Below, piece after piece: positions 35,482 through 43,908 of a stretch of DNA of 64,000 nt; position 1 is the first letter of the stretch; every line of letters begins with the position of its first letter. Position numbers and translations under genes: made by a program. Under the pieces are notes generated by a model. That model was not told the origin of the DNA and searched no databases. It saw nothing but the letters and a program-made list of their open reading frames with translations. Source of the DNA: Algibacter sp045066735 (lineage in GTDB: Bacteria; Bacteroidota; Bacteroidia; Flavobacteriales; Flavobacteriaceae); contig NZ_JBISHH010000024.1 of assembly GCF_045066735.1 (NCBI RefSeq), positions 682,001 to 746,000 on the forward strand, read 5' to 3'.

Positions 35482-35565
35482 GCTGAAGTGGTGGAATTGG
35501 TAGACACGTTGGACTTAAAATCCAATGTCCATTAGGACGTACGGGTTCAAGTCCCGTCTTCAGTA
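35482..35565 (+). tRNA. tRNA-Leu (anticodon TAA)
   Basis: This class II tRNA has a long variable arm. Acceptor GCTGAAG (35482-35488) pairs with CTTCAGT (35558-35564) with a G-U first pair, and discriminator A is at 35565. The anticodon stem is TTGGA/TCCAA with loop CTTAAAA, anticodon TAA. The T-loop sequence GGTTCAAGTCC is present. Immediately followed by a terminator hairpin. Confidence 0.97.
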
Positions 35566-35567
35566 CA

Positions 35568-35601
35568 AAAGCCTTATCTTTTATTAGATAAGGCTTTTTT
35601 T
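35568..35601 (+). terminator. Terminator of the tRNA transcript
   Basis: A 12-bp perfect stem, AAAGCCTTATCT (35568-35579) with AGATAAGGCTTT (35586-35597), loop of 6 nt and a T-run to 35601, directly after tRNA-Leu. Confidence 0.9.
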
Positions 35602-35729
35602 ATTTGAGTATATTATAGGTGTTACGTTTAATTTGAGAATCTATGAGCTTTATATCAACCAGCGAAATTTTTTGGAAGTTGTAAACTTTTAAAGTTGGTC
35701 TATTAAATATTTCTATGTTTTGAGAAATA

Positions 35730-37841
35730 TTATTTTTTAAGTTGATCTATAGCTTTTCTAACATCTGTTTCCGGTAGTTTACATGCGCCGTCTACACAAA
35801 CAAAACTATAACTTTTCTCATCACTATACCTGTTTTTTAACAGAGGTATATTACTTTCTTTAAGCGAGCCTGCTATCAAAATATTTGGAAGGTAGTAACT
35901 GTTTAGTGTTTTTAAATCTTTTTTGGCATTCTTACCCGTAATAACGAATTCATAATGTTTGAAAGTAAAATTTGCCATTAAGTCCATCCAATTGGGGTAC
36001 GCTGCTGGTGATTCTAAAATTTTAGGTTTTATATTATTTACCATTTGATGCGCCATTTTTTTATATTCTAAATCATCATAAAAATGACTCAATTTAAAAA
36101 GGTTTTTAGCTAAAACGGAGTTGGACGATGGATTAGCATTGTCATAGATATCTGTTTTTCTCACAATTAAAGAGTCATCTTCATCCGATGTAAAATAGAA
36201 CATGCCACTGTTTTTATTGTAAAAATGATGAATAGTATAATCCATTAATTCTTTGGCGGTCTGTAACCATTGCTCATCAAAAGTTACTTGATACAAGGCT
36301 ATGTAGGCTTCAATAACAAAGGCATAGTCTTCAGCATACGCATTAATCATGCTTTTGTCGCTAATATGCGTTCTATAAAGACTACCATCAGTTTTTAATT
36401 GCTCTTTTTTTAAAAATTGTGCGTTTTTGAGAGCAACTTCTAAGTAATGGGGATTGTTAAAAACACGGTAAGCATCAACATAAGCTTTTAACATTAAAGC
36501 ATTCCATGAGGTTAATGCTTTTTTATCGACTTTAGGCTTGTTTCTTTTGTTTCTTGCAATAGTTAAAGTATTGTTCCAATCCTCAATATTCTTTTTCAAT
36601 TCAGGAATCGTTAGGTCGTTTTTTTGGGCAAACAGGGAGTCTGATTGATTTCTAAAAAGAATATATTTATCATCTTCCCAAAGCCCTACACTGTTAATAT
36701 TGTAGTATGTTTCAAATAAGCTGTACTTATTTATTATTAACTCTTTAAGTTCTGCTTTAGTCCATGCGTAATAATAGCCTTCTTCCGTTTTTTCATCTTC
36801 ATTTTTGCTATCGGCATTTAATGACGAATAAAATGCGCCGTTCTCATGCATTAATTCACGCTCCACAAAATTTAGGCTTTGAGAAACTACTTGCTTATAC
36901 GCTTCATTTTGAGTATTAAGATAAGCATTAGAATATAGACTTACCAGTTGGGCGTTATCATAAAGCATTTTTTCAAAATGAGGGATGTGCCAGTTTTTAT
37001 CTATAGTATATCTAGAAAAACCACCTCCAACCTGGTCATAAAGCCCTCCATAAGCCATCTTCGTTAAAGTATTATTGACATATTGATTTAGTCCTTTATC
37101 ATTGGTATGAAAGCTATATCTCATCAAGACATTTAAGCTATTAGCTTTAGGGAATTTTTCCGCATACATTTCGCCTCCATTTTTAAAATCTAATATTGTC
37201 TTCCAATGGCTTATAGTTTTATCCATCTCGTCTAGATTAAAAGCTGTAAATTCTTTATTTACTTTAATTAAGTCTACATCTTTCATGCCTACCTCTAGTT
37301 TTTCCGCAAAGCGTATCATGTCTTCGGGATTGTCTTTATACATGCTCGAAAGCTTATTTAAAACTTGCATCCACTCGTCCTTCGTAAAGTAAGTGCCTGC
37401 AAAAACAGGTCGCCCATCTGGTAAACAAATGGTGTTTAGTGGCCAGCCACCGCTGCCCGTCATGAGTTGTAAGGCACTCATATAAATTTGATCTATATCT
37501 GGTCGTTCTTCACGGTCTACTTTTATATTAATAAAATGAGTGTTCATCATTTTTGCAATAGAGTCGTTTTCAAAACTTTCCGCTTCCATAACATGGCACC
37601 AATGGCAAGAAGAGTAACCAACTGAAACAATAATAAGTTTGTTTTGTTCTTTAGCTTGTTTAAGCGTTTTAGAATTCCATGCGTTCCAATTTACTGGATT
37701 ATGGGCGTGTTGTAAAAGATAAGGACTTGTTTCTTTTATTAAAGCGTTGGTAAATTTGTGTGTATTACCTGCAGATTCATTTTTACAACCAGTTAATCCA
37801 ATTAAAAGGATAATAAATAAGAAGTTAAATAAAGGTTTCAT
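35730..37841 (-). CDS. Thioredoxin-domain lipoprotein, YyaL/DUF255 family
   Basis: A 703-residue protein. It has a lipoprotein signal ending in LTGC (C19), then the DUF255 thioredoxin-like domain (residues 28-190) with the opening SPYLLQHAHNPVNW and the SSCHWCHVM motif (C79/C82). The remainder is an (alpha/alpha)6-barrel-like region seen in YyaL and human SPATA20. Members usually lack a signal and are cytoplasmic; anchoring to an envelope membrane here is notable. Function in the family is unclear; sulfur/redox and carbohydrate-like roles have been suggested. It is divergent from xylB, with a palindromic site in the shared promoter region. Confidence 0.88.
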   Translation of the reverse strand: MKPLFNFLFIILLIGLTGCKNESAGNTHKFTNALIKETSPYLLQHAHNPVNWNAWNSKTLKQAKEQNKLIIVSVGYSSCHWCHVMEAESFENDSIAKMMNTHFINIKVDREERPDIDQIYMSALQLMTGSGGWPLNTICLPDGRPVFAGTYFTKDEWMQVLNKLSSMYKDNPEDMIRFAEKLEVGMKDVDLIKVNKEFTAFNLDEMDKTISHWKTILDFKNGGEMYAEKFPKANSLNVLMRYSFHTNDKGLNQYVNNTLTKMAYGGLYDQVGGGFSRYTIDKNWHIPHFEKMLYDNAQLVSLYSNAYLNTQNEAYKQVVSQSLNFVERELMHENGAFYSSLNADSKNEDEKTEEGYYYAWTKAELKELIINKYSLFETYYNINSVGLWEDDKYILFRNQSDSLFAQKNDLTIPELKKNIEDWNNTLTIARNKRNKPKVDKKALTSWNALMLKAYVDAYRVFNNPHYLEVALKNAQFLKKEQLKTDGSLYRTHISDKSMINAYAEDYAFVIEAYIALYQVTFDEQWLQTAKELMDYTIHHFYNKNSGMFYFTSDEDDSLIVRKTDIYDNANPSSNSVLAKNLFKLSHFYDDLEYKKMAHQMVNNIKPKILESPAAYPNWMDLMANFTFKHYEFVITGKNAKKDLKTLNSYYLPNILIAGSLKESNIPLLKNRYSDEKSYSFVCVDGACKLPETDVRKAIDQLKK

Positions 37842-37898
37842 TAGCTATTTAATATTATCTGTTAAAACAAAATACAATATGTTTTAAAAGCAAACGGA

Positions 37899-37921
37899 TG
37901 CTAAAAGTATGCATTTTAGCA
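37899..37921. promoter_or_regulatory. Inverted repeat in the YyaL/xylB divergent promoter region
   Basis: TGCTAAAA (37899-37906) and TTTTAGCA (37914-37921) form a perfect 8-bp inverted repeat with a 7-nt spacer. It is placed 58 bp upstream of the YyaL-like start and 144 bp upstream of xylB. The symmetry suggests a transcription factor site; which gene it controls is not known. Confidence 0.55.
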
Positions 37922-38007
37922 CGAATAATTATTAAAACAAAAGTAGTGTTTGTTAAAAAAAACTAGATATAGCACCATTTGTTATATAAGATGCTTGATT
38001 TGTTACA

Positions 38008-38036
38008 AACCCGATTTAGGGTTAAATATATTTTTG
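38008..38036 (+). promoter_or_regulatory. Candidate xylB -7 box and operator
   Basis: TATTTTTG at 38029-38036 matches TAnnTTTG and lies 28 bp before the xylB start. The inverted repeat AACCC (38008-38012)/GGGTT (38019-38023) with a 6-nt spacer sits just upstream, where it would overlap the promoter. The nearest -33 TTG (38000-38002) is too far for an ideal promoter (26 nt). Confidence 0.4.
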
Positions 38037-38064
38037 TTAGATATTAATTTAAAATTCATTTCAA

Positions 38065-39549
38065 TTGTATTACTTAGGAATAGACATCGGAAGTTCTTCA
38101 ATCAAAGCAGCACTTGTAGAAATAGAATCAGGAAAAAGCTTGGGTGTTGTTCAAGAACCCAAGGAGGAAATGGGCATGTTTGCTCAAAAAAATGGCTGGG
38201 CAGAACAAAAACCAAACGATTGGTGGCTGCATATTTGCAACGCAATTACTAAGTTAAAAAAAGAATATAATATAAGTAGAACTCAAATTAAAGGGATTGG
38301 TGTTTCGTATCAAATGCACGGTTTGGTTTTACTGGATAAACAAGGAATTCCACTTCGTAAAAGTATTATTTGGTGCGACAGTAGAGCTGTAGAAATTGGT
38401 CACAACGCATTTGCTGAAATTGGAGAAGAAAAATGTGCGGCACATTTACTAAACTCCCCGGCCAACTTTACAGCATCAAAATTAAAATGGGTTAAAGAAA
38501 ATGAACCAGATATCTACAGCAAGATTCATAAATTTATGTTGCCAGGAGATTATGTAGCTTATAGATTTTCGAACAAAATGAATACAACAATTTCTGGTTT
38601 GTCAGAAGGTATATTTTGGGACTTTAAAAATAATTCAGTTGCAGATTTCCTTTTAGAATATTACGGAATAGATGCATCTTTAGTTCCGGATATCGTAGAC
38701 ACCTTTGGAATCCAATCTTTAGTTGATGAAAAAGGGGAAGAAGAAAGTGGTATTGCCGCTGGAACTCCAATTTATTACAGAGCAGGAGATCAAACCAATA
38801 ATGCATTGTCATTAAATGTATTTAATCCAGGCGAAGTTGCTGCAACAGGTGGTACATCTGGTGTTGTATATGCAGTTACAGAAAGTTTATCAGGAAAAGA
38901 AAGCACACGTGTAAATAATTTTGCACACGTAAATTATACAAAATCCAATCCAATAATCGGGAAACTTTTAAATATCAACGGAGCCGGAATTCAGTACCGT
39001 TGGCTATTAAATAATCTAGCTGTAGACTCTTATGAAGAGATGAATATTTTAGCCTCAGAAATTCCTGTAGGTTCAGATGGCGTTTGCTTAATTCCTTTTG
39101 GTAACGGAGCAGAACGCATGTTAAACAACAAAGAAATTGGTACCCGAATTGTAAACATGAATCTAAATAACCATCACAAAGGGCACATGTGTAGAGCCGC
39201 TTTAGAAGGTATTGCTTTTTCATTTGTTTACGGTATGGAAATCATGAAATCAGACGGAATTAAGCCTAGCGTTATTAGAGCAGGAAACGACAATTTATTC
39301 CGTTCAGAAATATTTGCAAACACGGTAGCAACCTTAATAGAGCAAGAAATTGAAATCTATAATACAACCGGAGCTATTGGTGCGGCAAGAGCAGCAAATT
39401 TACACAAAGGCGATTTCGAAGCTTTCGGAAAAGTAATTATGGACAATGACCATGTTATGACTTTTATGCCTTTTAAAGACCAAAAACCTTATTTAGAGGC
39501 TTATAACAACTGGAAAGAAGAATTAGAACTCGTTTTAAAAAATAAATAA
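38065..39549 (+). CDS. xylB: Xylulokinase (FGGY family)
   Basis: XylB phosphorylates D-xylulose to xylulose 5-phosphate. The 494-residue sequence has the N-terminal FGGY pattern YYLGIDIGSSSIKAALVE and a QMHGLVLLD substrate motif, with the C-terminal IGAARAANLHKGDF region. The start is TTG; family members begin with MYYIGIDIG, so the TTG is supported by alignment from memory. It is first in the run xylB-xylA-tkt-tal. The xylB-xylA gap contains a palindromic repeat copy, so the operon may be split or attenuated there. Confidence 0.95.
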   Translation: MYYLGIDIGSSSIKAALVEIESGKSLGVVQEPKEEMGMFAQKNGWAEQKPNDWWLHICNAITKLKKEYNISRTQIKGIGVSYQMHGLVLLDKQGIPLRKSIIWCDSRAVEIGHNAFAEIGEEKCAAHLLNSPANFTASKLKWVKENEPDIYSKIHKFMLPGDYVAYRFSNKMNTTISGLSEGIFWDFKNNSVADFLLEYYGIDASLVPDIVDTFGIQSLVDEKGEEESGIAAGTPIYYRAGDQTNNALSLNVFNPGEVAATGGTSGVVYAVTESLSGKESTRVNNFAHVNYTKSNPIIGKLLNINGAGIQYRWLLNNLAVDSYEEMNILASEIPVGSDGVCLIPFGNGAERMLNNKEIGTRIVNMNLNNHHKGHMCRAALEGIAFSFVYGMEIMKSDGIKPSVIRAGNDNLFRSEIFANTVATLIEQEIEIYNTTGAIGAARAANLHKGDFEAFGKVIMDNDHVMTFMPFKDQKPYLEAYNNWKEELELVLKNK

Positions 39550-39563
39550 AATAATAAAATTTA

Positions 39564-39644
39564 GGGCGTTCCCTAAAAAGGTCGGGCTTTACATTATATC
39601 TTTTTGCAAAAAAGCAAAAAGGATGTCATTTCAATCCCTAACGC
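39564..39644. repeat. Palindrome-ended intergenic repeat, copy 2
   Basis: Second copy of the element at 32429-32520, located between xylB and xylA. Ends are complementary (GGGCGTT at 39564-39570 and TAACGC at 39639-39644, with the start CCCTAA/TTAGGG also mirrored). Shared blocks GGTCGGGCTTTAC (39580-39592) and CAATCCCTAACGC (39632-39644) are identical to copy 1. A central CTTTTTGC/GCAAAAAG hairpin replaces the differing centre of copy 1. Confidence 0.8.
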
Positions 39645-39697
39645 AATACAGCACAATAAAAAAATTACACAAATAAACAATTAAACAACATTTAAAG

Positions 39698-41014
39698 ATG
39701 GCAAATAAAGAATATTTTAAAGGAATCAACAAAATTCAATTCGAAGGTAAAGAGTCAGACAATCCAATGGCTTTTAAATACTACAACCCAGAACAGGTAG
39801 TTGCAGGTAAAAAGATGAAAGAATGGTTTAAATTCTCAATCGCTTATTGGCATACATTCTGTGGTCAAGGTGGAGATCCTTTTGGTCCAGGAACACAAAG
39901 TTTTGGTTGGGATAAATCTACAGACGCAGTACAAGCAGCAAAAGACAAAGCAGATGCCGCTTTTGAATTTATTAACAAAATAGGTTTTGATTATTTCTGT
40001 TTTCACGATTACGATTTAATTCAAGAAGGCGCAACCTTTGCAGAATCTGAAGCAAGATTAAATACCATTACAGATTACATAAAAGGGAAACAAGCAGAAA
40101 GTGGAGTAAAATTATTATGGGGAACAGCCAACTGTTTTTCAAATCCACGTTATATGAACGGGGCTTCTACAAATCCAGATTTTGATGTAGTTGCCAGAGC
40201 AGGAGGTCAGGTTAAATTGGCTTTAGATGCAACCATTAAATTAGGTGGTGAGAATTATGTTTTTTGGGGAGGTAGAGAAGGTTACATGTCTTTATTAAAC
40301 ACAGATATGGGACGCGAATTAGACCACATGGGACAATTTTTAACCATGGCAAGAGATTATGCAAGAGCACAAGGTTTTAAAGGAACGTTCTTTATAGAGC
40401 CAAAACCAATGGAGCCAATGAAACATCAATATGACTTTGATTCTGCAACTGCAATCGGATTCTTAAAAGAATATGGTTTAGACAAAGATTTTAAAATGAA
40501 TATTGAGGTTAACCACGCAACTTTAGCACAACACACCATGCAGCACGAAATGGCTGTTGCTGCCAAAGCAGGCATGTTAGGAAGTATAGATGCAAATAGA
40601 GGAGATTACCAAAATGGTTGGGATACTGATCAGTTTCCAAACAACATACAAGAAGTTACAGAAGCAATGTTAGTTTTCTTAGAGGCAGGAGGTTTACAAG
40701 GAGGTGGCGTTAATTTTGATGCAAAAATCAGAAGAAATTCAACAGATATGGAAGATGTTTTTCACGCACATATTGGTGGAGCAGATACCTTTGCAAGAGC
40801 ATTAATTACTGCAGATAAAATTATGACTTCTTCTTCTTATAATTCTTTAAGAGAAAAAAGATATAGTTCTTTTGATGCAGGAAAAGGAAAGGATTTTGAA
40901 GCAGGGAAATTAGAATTAAAAGACCTATACAACATTGCTCAAGAAAATGGAGAATTAACATTGCAAAGTGGTAAGCAAGAATTGTTTGAGAACATCATCA
41001 ATCAACATATATAA
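39698..41014 (+). CDS. xylA: Xylose isomerase
   Basis: XylA converts D-xylose to D-xylulose. The 438-residue length and sequence match the Bacteroidetes type: the FSIAYWHTFCGQGGDPFGPGT start region, DYFCFHDYD, the metal-binding segments ENYVFWGGREGY and FFIEPKPMEP, and MNIEVNHATLAQH. These supply the Glu, Asp and His ligands of the two-metal centre. It follows xylB after a 148-bp gap that holds the palindromic repeat. An intrinsic terminator directly follows it. Confidence 0.98.
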   Translation: MANKEYFKGINKIQFEGKESDNPMAFKYYNPEQVVAGKKMKEWFKFSIAYWHTFCGQGGDPFGPGTQSFGWDKSTDAVQAAKDKADAAFEFINKIGFDYFCFHDYDLIQEGATFAESEARLNTITDYIKGKQAESGVKLLWGTANCFSNPRYMNGASTNPDFDVVARAGGQVKLALDATIKLGGENYVFWGGREGYMSLLNTDMGRELDHMGQFLTMARDYARAQGFKGTFFIEPKPMEPMKHQYDFDSATAIGFLKEYGLDKDFKMNIEVNHATLAQHTMQHEMAVAAKAGMLGSIDANRGDYQNGWDTDQFPNNIQEVTEAMLVFLEAGGLQGGGVNFDAKIRRNSTDMEDVFHAHIGGADTFARALITADKIMTSSSYNSLREKRYSSFDAGKGKDFEAGKLELKDLYNIAQENGELTLQSGKQELFENIINQHI

Positions 41015-41025
41015 ATACAAAAAGA

Positions 41026-41057
41026 CCTTTCAGATATAATTGCTGAAAGGTTTTTTT
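41026..41057 (+). terminator. Terminator/attenuator between xylA and tkt
   Basis: An 8-bp stem CCTTTCAG (41026-41033)/CTGAAAGG (41043-41050) with a 9-nt loop is followed by seven T residues (41051-41057). It is placed only 12 bp past xylA and 22 bp before tkt's start, so partial read-through would set a lower level of tkt relative to xylA. Confidence 0.8.
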
Positions 41058-41078
41058 AATAGAATAAAATTTACAAAA

Positions 41079-43115
41079 ATGAATACAAAAATAGACCAAC
41101 AATCAGCTGACAATATTAGAGCTCTTGCGGTTGCAATGGTAGAAAAAGCAAACTCTGGGCATCCTGGAGGACCAATGGGAGGTGCAGATTTTATGCACAT
41201 TCTATATTCAGAATTCTTTAATTTCGATCCGTCAGATATGACTTGGGCATTCAGAGATCGTTTTTTTATGGATGCTGGTCATTTATCAACTTTAATGTAT
41301 GCGCAATACTATCTTTTAGGAAATTATAAAAAGGAAGATGTTGCTAACTTTAGACAATGGGGGTCAATTACTCCTGGGCATCCAGAAGTTGATGTTGCAA
41401 GAGGTATCGAAAACACATCTGGACCTTTAGGTCAGGGGCATACTATGGGAGTTGGTGCAGCAATTGCAGCTAAATTCTTAAAAGCTCGTTTTGGTAATTG
41501 GATGGATCATAAAGTATATGGTTTTATTTCTGATGGTGGAGTGCAAGAAGAAATATCTCAAGGAGCAGGAAGAATTGCAGGTCATTTAGGGTTAAACAAT
41601 TTTATTATGTTCTACGATTCTAATGATATTCAATTATCGACATCAACAGATGAAGTGACTTCTGAAGATACAGCCATGAAGTATGAAGCTTGGGGCTGGA
41701 AAGTAGTAACTATTGATGGACATAATCATGATGAAATAAGAAAAGCGTTAAAAGACGCAAATGCCGAAACAGAAAAACCAACCTTAATTATTGGTAAAAC
41801 CATCATGGGTAAAGGATGTGTTTCTGCAGATGATTCAATTTTTGAAGGTGAATGTGAATTACACGGTCAGCCTATTGGAGCAACAGGAGCAGATTATGCA
41901 AAAACCTTATTAAATTTAGGCGCAAATCCGGAAACTCCTTTTGATATTTATGAAGATGTAAGTGTTTTTTATAAAGAATTATTAGAAAGAAAAATTGAAG
42001 AAGCTAAAAGTAAGAAAGTAGATATTTCTATTTGGAGAGAAGCAAATCCTGAATTAGCGACAAAATTAGATTTCTTTTTATCAGGAGAATTGCCAGAATT
42101 AGATTTTGAAAAAATCGAACATAAAGCAGGTTTAGCATCAAGAGCAGCTTCTTCTGGAGTATTAGGGTATTTGGCTGAAAATGTAGAAAACATGATTGTT
42201 TCTTCTGCAGATTTATCAAATTCTGATAAAACAGACGGATTTTTAAAGAAAACACATGCGCTTAAAAAAGGAGATTTTAGTGGATCATTTTTACAAGCAG
42301 GTGTTGCAGAATTAACCATGTCTTGTATCGCAAACGGAATTGCATTACACGGAGGAATTATTCCTGTTGTAGCTACTTTCTTTGTGTTTTCAGATTATAT
42401 GAAACCAGCGATTCGTTTAAGCGGAATTCAAGAATTAGGTGTAAAATACGTGTGGACACATGATGCATTTAGGGTTGGAGAAGATGGACCAACACATCAA
42501 CCAGTAGAACAAGAAGCACAAATAAGATTGTTGGAAAAATTAAAAAACCATAGTGGAAATCCGAGTTTTTTGGCTTTGCGTCCTGCAGATTCTGCAGAAA
42601 CAAGTGTGGCTTGGAAAATGGCTTTAGAAAATAAAAATACACCAACAGGTTTAATTTTATCAAGACAAGGCATTAAAGATTTACCAACAAAAGGAAGTTC
42701 AAGATATCAAGAGGCTTTAGCAGCAGAAAAAGGAGGCTATTTAGTAAAAGAAGTAGAGAATCCTGATGTCGTTTTAGTTGCAAATGGATCTGAAGTAGCA
42801 ACATTAGTAGCTGCAGCAGAAATTTTAGAATCAGAAAACGGATTGAGAGTAAATATTGCTTCTGTAATTTCTGAAGGAGTGTTTAGGTTACAATCTAAAG
42901 AATATCAACAAAGTGTTATACCTAAAAATAAACCATTATTCGGCTTAACTGCAGGTTTACCAGTAAACTTAGAAGGTTTGGTTGGTGATGCAGGTAAAGT
43001 GTTCGGATTGGATCATTTTGGATATTCTGCACCAGCAACAATCTTAGATGATAAATTTGGATTTACAGGAGAAAAAGTAAGCCAACAAGTATTAGAATAT
43101 TTAAAAACAGAATAA
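41079..43115 (+). CDS. tkt: Transketolase
   Basis: A single-chain transketolase of 678 residues from the start at 41079 (MNTKIDQQSADNIRALAVAM). It shows the thiamine-diphosphate pattern ISDGGVQEEISQGAGRIAGHL through YDSNDIQLS, the GHPGGPMGGADFMH opening and, later, the Pyr-domain residues WTHDAFRVGEDGPTHQP. It moves two-carbon units between sugars, letting xylulose 5-phosphate enter the pentose phosphate pathway. An in-frame ATG at 41040 lies inside the terminator hairpin and is rejected. The gene is between xylA and the transaldolase-family gene. Confidence 0.97.
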   Translation: MNTKIDQQSADNIRALAVAMVEKANSGHPGGPMGGADFMHILYSEFFNFDPSDMTWAFRDRFFMDAGHLSTLMYAQYYLLGNYKKEDVANFRQWGSITPGHPEVDVARGIENTSGPLGQGHTMGVGAAIAAKFLKARFGNWMDHKVYGFISDGGVQEEISQGAGRIAGHLGLNNFIMFYDSNDIQLSTSTDEVTSEDTAMKYEAWGWKVVTIDGHNHDEIRKALKDANAETEKPTLIIGKTIMGKGCVSADDSIFEGECELHGQPIGATGADYAKTLLNLGANPETPFDIYEDVSVFYKELLERKIEEAKSKKVDISIWREANPELATKLDFFLSGELPELDFEKIEHKAGLASRAASSGVLGYLAENVENMIVSSADLSNSDKTDGFLKKTHALKKGDFSGSFLQAGVAELTMSCIANGIALHGGIIPVVATFFVFSDYMKPAIRLSGIQELGVKYVWTHDAFRVGEDGPTHQPVEQEAQIRLLEKLKNHSGNPSFLALRPADSAETSVAWKMALENKNTPTGLILSRQGIKDLPTKGSSRYQEALAAEKGGYLVKEVENPDVVLVANGSEVATLVAAAEILESENGLRVNIASVISEGVFRLQSKEYQQSVIPKNKPLFGLTAGLPVNLEGLVGDAGKVFGLDHFGYSAPATILDDKFGFTGEKVSQQVLEYLKTE

Positions 43116-43125
43116 AATTAAAAGT

Positions 43126-43782
43126 ATGAAATTTTTTATAGATACAGCAAATTTAAATGATATTGCAGAAGCAGAAGCTTTAGGAGTTTTAGATGGAGTA
43201 ACAACAAACCCATCGCTAATGGCTAAAGAAGGTATTACCGGAGCAGATAACATTATAGCGCATTACAAAAAAATATGTGATATTGTTGAGGGCGATGTAA
43301 GTGCAGAGGTTATTTCAACAGATTTTGAAGGCATGGTAAAAGAAGGAGAGGCTTTAGCCGCTCTACATCCTCAAATCGTCGTTAAATTACCAATGATAGC
43401 GGACGGTGTAAAAGCTTGCAAATATTTTTCGGATAAAGGAATTAGAACTAATGTCACTTTAGTTTTTTCGGCAGGGCAGGCCTTGTTAGCTGCTAAAGCA
43501 GGAGCAACCTATGTCTCTCCTTTTTTAGGGCGTTTAGATGATATTTCTACAGATGGATTAAACTTAATTAGCGAAATAAGGTTAATTTATGACAATTACG
43601 GATTTGAAACACAAATTTTATCGGCATCAGTAAGAAATACCATGCATGTTATTAATTGTGCTAAAATAGGCTCTGATGTTATGACGGGACCTTTATCATC
43701 AATCACTGGTTTATTAAAACATCCGTTAACAGATAGTGGTTTGGCAAAATTTTTAGAAGACTATAAAAAAGGTAATGCATAG
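43126..43782 (+). CDS. Transaldolase / fructose-6-phosphate aldolase (TalC/FSA type)
   Basis: A 218-residue class I aldolase of the small transaldolase family. The opening KFFIDTANLNDI is diagnostic, VTTNPSLMAKEG follows, and the Schiff-base lysine is K87 in VVKLPM. TNVTLVFSAGQALLA and the SPFLGRLDDIS segment complete the fold. The family includes both transaldolases and fructose-6-phosphate aldolases; the xylose-operon setting favours a transaldolase role. It follows tkt by 10 bp and is followed by a terminator. Confidence 0.93.
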   Translation: MKFFIDTANLNDIAEAEALGVLDGVTTNPSLMAKEGITGADNIIAHYKKICDIVEGDVSAEVISTDFEGMVKEGEALAALHPQIVVKLPMIADGVKACKYFSDKGIRTNVTLVFSAGQALLAAKAGATYVSPFLGRLDDISTDGLNLISEIRLIYDNYGFETQILSASVRNTMHVINCAKIGSDVMTGPLSSITGLLKHPLTDSGLAKFLEDYKKGNA

Positions 43783-43834
43783 GATGTAATAAAAATAATA
43801 TTTACTTTTAAAGAGTAAATAAAAAGTAAATGAG

Positions 43835-43870
43835 ATTTCGGGGAATTTTATTTAATTCTCCGAAATTTTT
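43835..43870 (+). terminator. Terminator after the transaldolase gene
   Basis: A 13-bp stem with one G-T pair (43835-43847 with 43854-43866) and a 6-nt loop, followed by a T-run at 43866-43870, ends the pentose-catabolic part. The next gene starts 39 bp further on. Confidence 0.88.
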
Positions 43871-43908
43871 ACAGTCAACATGGGATTAACCAACCAAAAC
43901 TAAATATA

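Noticed and set aside
35381..35565. tRNA-Gly/tRNA-Leu as an integration site for a mobile element
   Set aside because: No integrase and no duplicated tRNA 3' end were seen nearby; the tRNAs are followed at once by a terminator and core-type genes.
41040..41078. Upstream ATG of transketolase at 41040
   Set aside because: It lies within the xylA terminator hairpin and adds 13 residues without family resemblance; the start at 41079 matches the family's N-terminus.
38065..43782. Recent horizontal transfer of the xylB-xylA-tkt-tal block
   Set aside because: Arg codons look AGA-rich when read by eye, but CGT/CGC also occur and the neighbours share the same AT-rich habit. Without a codon-usage calculation I cannot support transfer.
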